A stretch of 64,000 bases of DNA. It comes from Rhodohalobacter mucosus (GTDB taxonomy: Bacteria; Bacteroidota; Rhodothermia; Balneolales; Balneolaceae). Shown here piece after piece: positions 53,481 through 61,335 of this stretch. The notes beneath the pieces are model-generated. The model saw nothing but the letters and a program-made list of their open reading frames with translations. It did not search any database and was not told the origin of the DNA. Both the position numbers and the translations under genes were made by a program. The DNA is taken from the NCBI RefSeq assembly GCF_003150675.1, contig NZ_QGGB01000007.1, positions 310,001 through 374,000 of the forward strand, given 5' to 3'. How positions within the stretch are numbered: the stretch's first letter is position 1; each line of letters opens with the position of its first letter.

Positions 53481-56195
53481 TCACGATTTCCCATACTCCA
53501 CTGAAGCGTCCCCATGCATTATCCAGCCGGCGGCATCGTCTTGAAACCATGCCGGGTGGGTCTGTTGCAGCCATTGGAGTGTCTGCCCATACGCCTGTCC
53601 GGCGCTTTGGGGCCGGGTGAGCCACCTGCGGTAAAACTGTTCAGCTATGGCCCGGCTCCGGTTGTCATCAATGGGCCACAGGTAGCCAATCACGCAGCGC
53701 GCTCCGGCGGCCAGCAGCCCATAGACCAGTCCCATGACTTCATCGTTCAGGTCCCCCTCCCCGTAGGTCCCCTCACAGCTGCTCAGGTAAACCAGGTCGA
53801 CCCCTGTCAGGTCAAGTTCCCCATCGAGCAGCTGCCGGGCGGAGAGGGTCTGCCCGTCCAGCTGGATGTAGGAGGCTGCCGGGTCGCTGCCGTCGTAGAC
53901 CCCATGGGTAACCAGGTGCAGCACGCTGATAGTTTGGTCTTGAAGCTGCCGCCGCAGCCCCGGGAGCCTCATCTGTCGGCCTTGCAGCAGGATGGCCTCC
54001 GGTACCAGGGCGCTGAGCATGGTACACTCGTCCTCACCATGGTCTAGGCCGCTGTCCAGTGGTGGGCCGGCAATGAGCAAGCGTTTTGCTGAGGGAGTAT
54101 CTTGGGGCTGTTTACCCGACAAATGTACGGCCAGGGAGAGTGCAGGGGTAATCCTGGTTGGTACCTGGCTGGCCAGCGGGCCGGGCTGCGGCTGTCCATC
54201 GTACCAGTGCACCGGCGCGGATTGCAGCGGGAGTACATGGAGCATTCCGTGGGGTTCAATCAGGATCTCGGTGGGCAGTTCTTCTAGCTCGTTTAGCTCG
54301 TCAATCCAGGGCTGCAGGATCCTATCGGCAGTGGTCTGTACCGCCCAGTGGTGCATCTTTTTACGGGCCATGGCAAGAAACCGGCCGCGCTTGGCCCGCA
54401 GTGATAAGTCTTTTGTGGCGCGCACTGCCGGCCAGCTAAAACTGCCCTGGTCCCAGTCGTCGGTGATGTTCAGCTCATCGGCGGTTTTCCACAACTGGTA
54501 CTTGGCCTCTTCAAGCGTCTCATCCCACCAGGGTGGGTCGTCGCTTTGCTTGTCGCCAACAGGCGCATCGAAGTCCTGGTGGGTGAGGGGGCCTGCCTGC
54601 GTAAACGCATCCTGCCGGCTGCGGGTGCCCCACATAAAGGGCTCATCCTGGCTAGAGGTGGAACCACCGCGGGACATGTATTCTTCCAGCCACTGGGACC
54701 GGCTCAGGGCCAGGTAGAGCTGGCGGATGGTATCGTCGGGCAGGGAGAAGGATTTAACAGACAGAGGCAGCTCGCGGTCTTCTTGCACCTGCCACAGGGG
54801 TACCAGATAGACGACCAGCCGGTCGCGGCCGGTAAAGCTGTAGCTGACCAGCAGGGGGCGCCCGCCTAGATAGTTGCTCATCAGTGATCGTTTAAGCGAC
54901 AAGGCCAGCTGCACAGGCTCAGCCACGACAGGGCAGGGCAGGGGGTACTCGCCGGAGCCGGAGTGGCCAAACCTGATTTGTTCGCTCAGGGTTCGCCCTT
55001 TGTGGCAGTGCCAGTGGAAGGCCTGCCGGAAGTCGGCGACCTGTTCGTGCAGCAACACTTTTTGAACCTGCTCGAATAAAATTGCATACGTGTTTTGCAA
55101 GGCTAGCCGCTCACCGGCCGTTGGAAGGCCCGCCCGATGGGTGTTGAACTCCTGCAGGGCCCGTAAAATGGTCTCGTGCGCAAGCTCATACCTACCAATA
55201 ACAAGATATACATGACTTTGCACGCGTAAACTATTCCATTTCACCCCAAAAGCGTTCTGCGGATCCAGTTGCTCAGCCTGCTCAAGGCGCTGCAATGATT
55301 CAGACCATTTTTGAAGACCAGATAGGCAAGAACCGAGATTAAATGCTGCCACTGCAAAATTATTTGTGAAGCAACCCGGATTAATCGATTCAATTTTCTC
55401 ATGAAACTGCAACGCTTGGCGGCATGGATTTTCAGCTTTTATAAACTTGTTTTGTTTAATAAGACACTGCCCAAGATTTAATGTCGATCTTGCTAAACCT
55501 GTGGTATGCTTCCCTGGAGATAAATTCTCTAAGAGTTCGAACAGTCTATTCGCTAGCCTGAAGAATTTTTCAGACTGCTCATTCTTATATTGTCTGATTA
55601 AACTTAAACCCAAATTTAATGAGGTAATTGCCACCATATCATTGAATCTACCTGAGTTGGCAGTTTCAAGTTGCTTATATAGTTTGAGTGCTTTTTTGAA
55701 AGGCTCCTCAGCTAAGGACTCCTTTCTTTGATCCAGAAATATTTTTCCAAAATTAAACGCTGTTTGAGCTAGTTCGAGTGTATATCTCCCTGGATCTCTC
55801 GATTCTAGAACCAGATAAAGCTGATGTGAATAATTGATGACTTCTTGGGCATGTTTTAATTTATCTTGATTTTCAAGACTACTTCCAAGATTATTTGCTG
55901 ATGAAGCCAGAAGTGAGGTATGTCTTCCAGGTTCAATTAGTTCGAGTCGAATGTAGAGTGATAATGCTTTTTTGAAGAGTTTTTCGGCCTGTTTGTAATT
56001 ACTTAGATGTTGATGACAAAGCCCTAGAAGATCAACCACTAAGGCTAACCAATAGGTGTACTCCCCAGGACTCTTTGCTTCAAGAGCCCTGAATAGATGA
56101 CGAGCTTTCATGAGGGGATGCTTGGCCAGGTCCCACTCAGCCTTATTAATATGAATTTTAGCTTGTTGAACTAGCCTTTTAGCCTCTTCATCCAT
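53481..56195 (-). CDS. TPR-CHAT caspase-like protease, copy A
   Basis: A 904-residue protein. Residues about 1-330 are tandem TPRs of the LxxLxPGxYTxxLAxxxxNLG type. A linker follows, and the C-terminal CHAT peptidase has His764 (VLHLVTHGVYDGSDP) and Cys807 (VYLSSCEGTYGEGD), the clan CD catalytic dyad. A structural linker region occupies about 400-700. The TPR part is AT-rich (20 G+C of 60 in 55801-55860) while the CHAT part is GC-rich (37 of 60 in 54001-54060). From LQKWSESLQ onward it is nearly identical to copy B. It is the last gene of the array. Confidence 0.9.
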   Translation of the reverse strand: MDEEAKRLVQQAKIHINKAEWDLAKHPLMKARHLFRALEAKSPGEYTYWLALVVDLLGLCHQHLSNYKQAEKLFKKALSLYIRLELIEPGRHTSLLASSANNLGSSLENQDKLKHAQEVINYSHQLYLVLESRDPGRYTLELAQTAFNFGKIFLDQRKESLAEEPFKKALKLYKQLETANSGRFNDMVAITSLNLGLSLIRQYKNEQSEKFFRLANRLFELLENLSPGKHTTGLARSTLNLGQCLIKQNKFIKAENPCRQALQFHEKIESINPGCFTNNFAVAAFNLGSCLSGLQKWSESLQRLEQAEQLDPQNAFGVKWNSLRVQSHVYLVIGRYELAHETILRALQEFNTHRAGLPTAGERLALQNTYAILFEQVQKVLLHEQVADFRQAFHWHCHKGRTLSEQIRFGHSGSGEYPLPCPVVAEPVQLALSLKRSLMSNYLGGRPLLVSYSFTGRDRLVVYLVPLWQVQEDRELPLSVKSFSLPDDTIRQLYLALSRSQWLEEYMSRGGSTSSQDEPFMWGTRSRQDAFTQAGPLTHQDFDAPVGDKQSDDPPWWDETLEEAKYQLWKTADELNITDDWDQGSFSWPAVRATKDLSLRAKRGRFLAMARKKMHHWAVQTTADRILQPWIDELNELEELPTEILIEPHGMLHVLPLQSAPVHWYDGQPQPGPLASQVPTRITPALSLAVHLSGKQPQDTPSAKRLLIAGPPLDSGLDHGEDECTMLSALVPEAILLQGRQMRLPGLRRQLQDQTISVLHLVTHGVYDGSDPAASYIQLDGQTLSARQLLDGELDLTGVDLVYLSSCEGTYGEGDLNDEVMGLVYGLLAAGARCVIGYLWPIDDNRSRAIAEQFYRRWLTRPQSAGQAYGQTLQWLQQTHPAWFQDDAAGWIMHGDASVEYGKS
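53548..55317. repeat. 1.77-kb near-identical duplication, copy A (CHAT half-gene)
   Basis: This segment matches 61415-63184 at a constant offset of 7867 bases with no difference that I noticed. Identity stops sharply at TTTTTGAAGA (55317) on the TPR side. On the 3' side it fades over about 35 bases (CTTGAAACC against CTTGCAGCC). The edges fall within the last TPR and within the final codons of the gene, so the repeat is a swappable effector half. Confidence 0.93.
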
Positions 56196-56299
56196 TTTGC
56201 TTTCAAATGAATATCTTTGTATCTCGATTCAATATTTATATTGATGAATTAGAAATAATTAAGGGATAATTACTTGAAAAGAATATTGAAACGTAATGG

Positions 56300-57166
56300 C
56301 TATGAGAATAGAAACTCAGGTGTATACCCCTCTTTTATAAGTACAATCAGATCTTCTGATGGAATACGAATTTTGTCATTAACCATTTTGAAAGTTTTTC
56401 CCGAAGCTCCTTCTTTATGGAAGGTTATAGTTAGTGATTTCAGACTTTCATTCTCATCTTTTTTTATGGCAGAGAATTCTATTGATTTATCAACAGTATC
56501 AAAATGCATTTTAATCTCAAAGTCATTATTTGGTAAAATGAAAGATACAGGATAATTTTCTTCTTCGTTTAGTGCCTGCAGTACTATGTTAGTAAACAAA
56601 TTGCTTTGTTCGTCTTTGTTGCCTTCACCAATTTTAGAAATGTTACGCTTTAAAATGGGATTCCAAATACTCAATCCCCTTACGTACATAGCTGAAAGAA
56701 GCGTTACTAAAAGGATAAAAAGCTCATCTTGAGAATCGGCTTCAATTAGTTGATCACGATATTCTGGATCGAGTTCAAGATCAACAGATTCACCCTCATA
56801 TATCGAAGGTGATTTCTTTGCCATGAAGTTCTTCAATGCATCTTGACGCTCCTTTCGAAACTCTTCTCCGTAAAAATGTAGAAGGGTCTTTAGCTTGTTT
56901 TCTGTCAGTGAAATATTATGTTCACTTTGCAAAATACCAGAGAGATGTTCCAAACATGTGTCCCTAAGCTCAGTGGCTGCTTCACTGTTACTCACCTCAA
57001 ATGTGTCGATCAGTTCAGCATTATTCGAACCTTCAAAGTATAACTGATGAAGAAATTCTGTTTGTTGTTCTTCCAAACTGTACAAACTTCTCATTACAGG
57101 CTCTTTCAAATACTTGAGTATTTTATCAGTTTCTTCTATTGACTCGAGTAGATTTTTATTTTCCAT
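56300..57166 (-). CDS. Unknown protein with sigma-region-4-like HTH at the N-terminus
   Basis: A 288-residue protein of no recognised family. Residues about 28-78 (YSLEEQQTEFLHQLYFEGSN, then AELIDTFEVSNSEAATELRD) resemble the helix-turn-helix of sigma region 4. A hydrophobic stretch lies near 150-170 (ELFILLVTLLSAMYVRGLSI), perhaps a membrane helix. The C-terminal 90 residues look beta-rich. It sits between the sigma-like gene (25 bases) and CHAT gene A (105 bases). A regulatory role with the upstream gene is inferred only. Confidence 0.55.
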   Translation of the reverse strand: MENKNLLESIEETDKILKYLKEPVMRSLYSLEEQQTEFLHQLYFEGSNNAELIDTFEVSNSEAATELRDTCLEHLSGILQSEHNISLTENKLKTLLHFYGEEFRKERQDALKNFMAKKSPSIYEGESVDLELDPEYRDQLIEADSQDELFILLVTLLSAMYVRGLSIWNPILKRNISKIGEGNKDEQSNLFTNIVLQALNEEENYPVSFILPNNDFEIKMHFDTVDKSIEFSAIKKDENESLKSLTITFHKEGASGKTFKMVNDKIRIPSEDLIVLIKEGYTPEFLFS

Positions 57167-57190
57167 TTTTTTTTATAATTCTGGTTGAAT

Positions 57191-58114
57191 TTATATACCT
57201 GTTTCCAAAGCAAATACTTTGTAATAGGTTGGATAATTAGTACAAATATCTTCCCACCAATCTGGTTTTGTTTGGTTCAAATGATTCATGATCTCTCCTA
57301 ATTCGTTCAAACGTCTCTTTTTTTGTGCTCTTAAACTATTTTTATTTAAACCGGGGAATATAGTTTCGAACTCATCATAGTAAAATGTTGCAAGTTTTTT
57401 TTCATTCTTTTCTGTAGTGTACCTTTGTTGTTCTACAATTTTTAACTCCAGCCAAGAAAGCGTAATAAACCAATGAGGAACTTCGCTGCTCAGAGAATTT
57501 GATGGAATGTAAAAATCGTCTTGATATTTAATAACATAACTATAAAATCTTAGCACAGATTCTGGTCTGTTCTCAAGAATAGAAATGTCGAGATTATTAA
57601 ATAGGACAATGAATGTATTATCTCCTAATATATTAAGTATATCCTTTTTTGATATATCAATGAGAATGTTGTTCTCTCTGTTTGGTGTATTTAAATCATC
57701 TGGTGGAGCAGTTGATTTTGGAGATTTCATTTTTAAAGTTCTATTCCTGATGACTCGGTATAAATACCCCTCTATATTATCAGTATCATAGTTACTGAGT
57801 CCCTGCCATACGAATTGATGCTTATCTTTTAGATTACTTAGATTTAAGATCAAATTCCCGATCACATCGTGAACTGCAAAATCCGTACCCCGCACACTGT
57901 AGTAAGCTTTCTCGATTGTAGTGAAATTCTTATAAAAAAACAGAGAACCAGTACAAGTTGCTAATTCTTTAAAACCTTTTTTTGATAATAGTATCGTATT
58001 CTGGATATACTCCCTGTTAGTCCAGACAGCATATGCTTCCTTCAATCTACCTTTCTGAGTTAGTTGCTCAATTTTACTTGCTTCTTCAACTATTACATCG
58101 AAATCTTTTGCCAT
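57191..58114 (-). CDS. Unknown protein with sigma-region-2-like segment
   Basis: A 307-residue cytosolic protein. Residues about 100-130 (FVWQGLSNYDTDNIEGYLYR, then VIRNRTLKMK) fit the sigma region 2.3-2.4 pattern that recognises the -10 element. The rest is helical and highly charged, with a basic stretch near the end (KNSLRAQKKRRLNEL). It is much longer than an ECF factor and lacks an evident region 4, which might be supplied by the next gene. It is in the minus-strand array, 80 bases after the DUF4407-PBP gene. Confidence 0.5.
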   Translation of the reverse strand: MAKDFDVIVEEASKIEQLTQKGRLKEAYAVWTNREYIQNTILLSKKGFKELATCTGSLFFYKNFTTIEKAYYSVRGTDFAVHDVIGNLILNLSNLKDKHQFVWQGLSNYDTDNIEGYLYRVIRNRTLKMKSPKSTAPPDDLNTPNRENNILIDISKKDILNILGDNTFIVLFNNLDISILENRPESVLRFYSYVIKYQDDFYIPSNSLSSEVPHWFITLSWLELKIVEQQRYTTEKNEKKLATFYYDEFETIFPGLNKNSLRAQKKRRLNELGEIMNHLNQTKPDWWEDICTNYPTYYKVFALETGI

Positions 58115-58193
58115 AAAGAGAGATTTGCATTTACCTTAAATAAAATCAATTAAATATTTTAGTAAAATATTTAAGATCTTTCAAATTTAAAAT

Positions 58194-61100
58194 TTAGTCA
58201 TTAGAATCTAGACTTGCCAAAAAAGTGAGATTGTCTGTTAGTTCTTGTAAAGATTCGGACTTAAGGATTTCATCCATGTATCTAGCTATAAAGGAACCTG
58301 TAATGTTTGCATATTCAGGTTGAATTGATCGAAGAGGTTGCCCGCTACGGCTAAAAACCCCAGCCAGGATGGAAATTTCACCCGGAGTTGTAATAAATAA
58401 AGAAGCTGATCTATTTTGTTGAGTTGTGCCTGTTTTTCCAGCTATCATATCTCCTGACCAACCAATGGATTGAACTGTCGGGTGAAGTACTCCGGACGGA
58501 TGTTCTACACTCTGAGACATTCCAAATACGATGTCTCTGGCTATATCTTCTTCCCACAACTTTTTCATCTTGGTCTCCTGATTAAGCTTCATCTGAAGTT
58601 GATTTGGGATGCTGCCTAAAGGCGGTACGAATGCATGTAGTACATGGAATAGATCGATGGGTCGTACTGCTTTTGGGCCCAAAAATGAGGCAGGGTTATC
58701 ATCAAAATAACCCCTGAGAACCGTATCTGAAAGCTTGTTTCTCAATTCAGATGAAACCGGGCTAACTGCGATCTCTGCGACTGGCACATTTAAGGATGAA
58801 CTTAGTGCTTCCAACACTGTCACATCTTTTATGTCTTGGGATAGCACTTGTGAATTTTCTACGTGCCAATTTCCATTTCTTTCTGTCGCGAAGATCCGGG
58901 GTTGTACGGGAACTTTTGTATAGAGTGTATTGCCCTGATTTAAAAATTCGGAGTATATCAGGGGCTTAAGTACCGACCCCGGTGCCCATACAGAAACTTG
59001 TGTAGCTTGGTTTGTGCCAAAAGGGTCAACGGAACCAATCATGGCGATGAGCTTTTGATTGTGTGATATGAGTATGAAGCCATCTGCGTCCGTGACACCT
59101 GTAATTGACATAACATCATCTGTCATTCCGAGAAGGGTATTCCTGGCTATGGAGCTTATGTCTGCATCCAATGTCGTTTGAATAATCTTTCTATCGCCAA
59201 ACATTTGTGTCAGGTAAATATCAGCTTGTCTCATCGTCATACGCTGTTCAAATGCCCCATTGCTTACATGTATAGAAGGAATTTGAGCTGCTAATTGATT
59301 TATTTCAAAATCAGTGAAGATTCCGCTATCGGCAAGTCGGTTTACTACTGAGTTGTATCTTTGTTCAAATTTATCAGAGTTATTAATATAGGTGTTAGGG
59401 GCAGGAAGAATAGCGACCAGGGCAACCATCTGCTTAGTTGTTAGTTGGTTTAGTGATCGATTGAAGTATTCATAAGCTGCCTGGTGGAAGCCTTTCAGAT
59501 CTCGACCCAGAAAGACGCTGTATGCGTAGAACTCTATCAATTCTTCATCTGTGTATTTTTTTCGAAGACCTGTAGCTATCAGGAGTTCTTTGACCTTACG
59601 AAGCAAGTTCCGCTCATAGTTGTCTAGAATAACGCCCCTTGCAAGCTGCTGAGTGATACCGCTGGTTCCTTTGGGTATTCGTTTGTGAAATACTCGGTCG
59701 AACATCTCTCGAAGTGTTCGAAAGTAATCGATGACAAAAACCCGTTTGAATCTATGATTTTCGGTGTAAATAAGTATTTCACTAAATGTCGCAGGCAGTC
59801 CATTTGGCGGTGTACCGGCATAAATAAGATCCCCTTCAGCCGAGCGGATTTCAGGCTTTGATTGGTAAAGTGCCAACAGAGAGTCGGCGTTCATGAAATT
59901 TTCTGCCGCTTTTTCTCCAATTAAAAGTTGTAATGCAGGTTTGGGTACTGTCAACATTGCAGCTCCCATCATTTGTTGAACAGGAGCAATTGGTGTTAAA
60001 AGTTCTGCTAAAATGAAAAGAGTAATCCCTATGACAAGAATTGTTATTGGATTTAAAGGGATTTGACCATTTTGGTGGGCTTTAGACCGGGGTTTTCTTT
60101 TATGCCCGTTTTTATTCGTGGCAGCCTTATTCAATGAATTTGTAAATGCACTTGTTGAAGAATTCTTTTCCTTAAACAATCTATATGTATCTCTTGCATC
60201 GTCGATGCTAAATTTGGAAGAATCCTTATTATTAATAGACGTGTTTACGATGTCTTCATGGTCGGCAATAGCTGCCTTCATTTCATTTTTTATGATTTTT
60301 CGTTTTGCTTTTTTTTCAAATCTGTCTTTTTCATTATTTAGTCTGATACTCCTGCTGTAATAACTTTCATTAAGCGCTTTCATGAAAAGTGGACTGATTT
60401 CAAATAGGAGAAAGAGTATTTTAAGTCCCCAACCCACACGCCAAAGAATTTCATCTTCCTGTTTTAGAGACTCTAAAACCTTTATGTTTTTTGCTAATCC
60501 CTGGTTTACATCTTCTTTTTTTTCACGAAATGCTTGACTGATTTCAGCCAGCACTTCTCTCTCTTTTGCCTCTTGATTAACAAGTTCAATTTGCAATTCA
60601 TCTAGTTTAATCTGTACTGACTCAAGTCGTTTTTCGGCAGCATCGTATAAATCCCCTTTTCCTGGAATTCCGCTACCCCATCCTGCAACAATTTCTCCTG
60701 TTTCTTCAGCTTCCATACGGATTCTCTGGCGGTCTCTATCTTCTCTGTAGATGGATCGTATTTCTATAAGTTCTTCAATACGATCCTGGATGCGAGGAAG
60801 TCCGTATCGAATGGATAGACTTTCTCTGAGCTCTTCATTATAGATTCTTGTCTCTTCTTGAATGGCTTCATGGATGGGTTCTCGGTTGATTCTTAGCTCC
60901 AAAGGTATAGCGATAATAATGGCAAGTACCATTGCCAGTATAAGGCGTGGCAGAAGTGTCCATTTATTGAATTGACTTACAATAAAGCGGTCTAATGAAA
61001 AAACAAACGCAGAAAATAACAGACCTAGTGGAAGTGCAGAGTACACGCTTTCTGTAATGATGTAGGCTGCATATGTGCCAGAAATAAGGGCAAAGAAAGC

Positions 61101-61244
61101 GGTTAGAAAAACAAATATGCCAAGCTGCAACTGAATATTTCTTGAGGATTCGTAATGATCAGACGGCAGTTTTTCTAGTGCGGACTGATCAGTCATGCTG
61201 CACCATAGGAAAAAATCAGTAATGGGATTCATATCATCACTCAT
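58194..61244 (-). CDS. DUF4407 domain fused to a class A penicillin-binding protein (GT51 + transpeptidase)
   Basis: A 1016-residue fusion. Residues 1-295 are DUF4407: three membrane segments, a ~130-residue coiled coil, and a fourth segment. A basic linker and TM5 (about 400-420) follow. The GT51 domain has Glu495 in TENHRF, GTSGITQQLARG and RKVKELLIA. The transpeptidase has all three motifs: Ser757-VLK, Ser817-L-Asn819 and Lys937-TGTT. Topology works: the coil and both enzyme domains are periplasmic. The first GT motif lacks the usual HxG. Housekeeping PBP1 proteins have no DUF4407. It lies between the two CHAT genes. Confidence 0.88.
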   Translation of the reverse strand: MSDDMNPITDFFLWCSMTDQSALEKLPSDHYESSRNIQLQLGIFVFLTAFFALISGTYAAYIITESVYSALPLGLLFSAFVFSLDRFIVSQFNKWTLLPRLILAMVLAIIIAIPLELRINREPIHEAIQEETRIYNEELRESLSIRYGLPRIQDRIEELIEIRSIYREDRDRQRIRMEAEETGEIVAGWGSGIPGKGDLYDAAEKRLESVQIKLDELQIELVNQEAKEREVLAEISQAFREKKEDVNQGLAKNIKVLESLKQEDEILWRVGWGLKILFLLFEISPLFMKALNESYYSRSIRLNNEKDRFEKKAKRKIIKNEMKAAIADHEDIVNTSINNKDSSKFSIDDARDTYRLFKEKNSSTSAFTNSLNKAATNKNGHKRKPRSKAHQNGQIPLNPITILVIGITLFILAELLTPIAPVQQMMGAAMLTVPKPALQLLIGEKAAENFMNADSLLALYQSKPEIRSAEGDLIYAGTPPNGLPATFSEILIYTENHRFKRVFVIDYFRTLREMFDRVFHKRIPKGTSGITQQLARGVILDNYERNLLRKVKELLIATGLRKKYTDEELIEFYAYSVFLGRDLKGFHQAAYEYFNRSLNQLTTKQMVALVAILPAPNTYINNSDKFEQRYNSVVNRLADSGIFTDFEINQLAAQIPSIHVSNGAFEQRMTMRQADIYLTQMFGDRKIIQTTLDADISSIARNTLLGMTDDVMSITGVTDADGFILISHNQKLIAMIGSVDPFGTNQATQVSVWAPGSVLKPLIYSEFLNQGNTLYTKVPVQPRIFATERNGNWHVENSQVLSQDIKDVTVLEALSSSLNVPVAEIAVSPVSSELRNKLSDTVLRGYFDDNPASFLGPKAVRPIDLFHVLHAFVPPLGSIPNQLQMKLNQETKMKKLWEEDIARDIVFGMSQSVEHPSGVLHPTVQSIGWSGDMIAGKTGTTQQNRSASLFITTPGEISILAGVFSRSGQPLRSIQPEYANITGSFIARYMDEILKSESLQELTDNLTFLASLDSND

Positions 61245-61335
61245 TTGAGTTTGTCTATCAGTTGATATTCTATTATCAACTCCTTACCCACATAAGTGAT
61301 TAATCAATGGATACCGAATCAGTTGACCAGCATAA

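Noticed and set aside
53514-54869. Long plus-strand open frames (177, 241 and 107 residues) opposite CHAT copy A, repeated at 61354-62736
   Set aside because: They are antisense to a strongly conserved protease, arise from GC-rich codon bias, and are repeated only because the DNA itself is duplicated.
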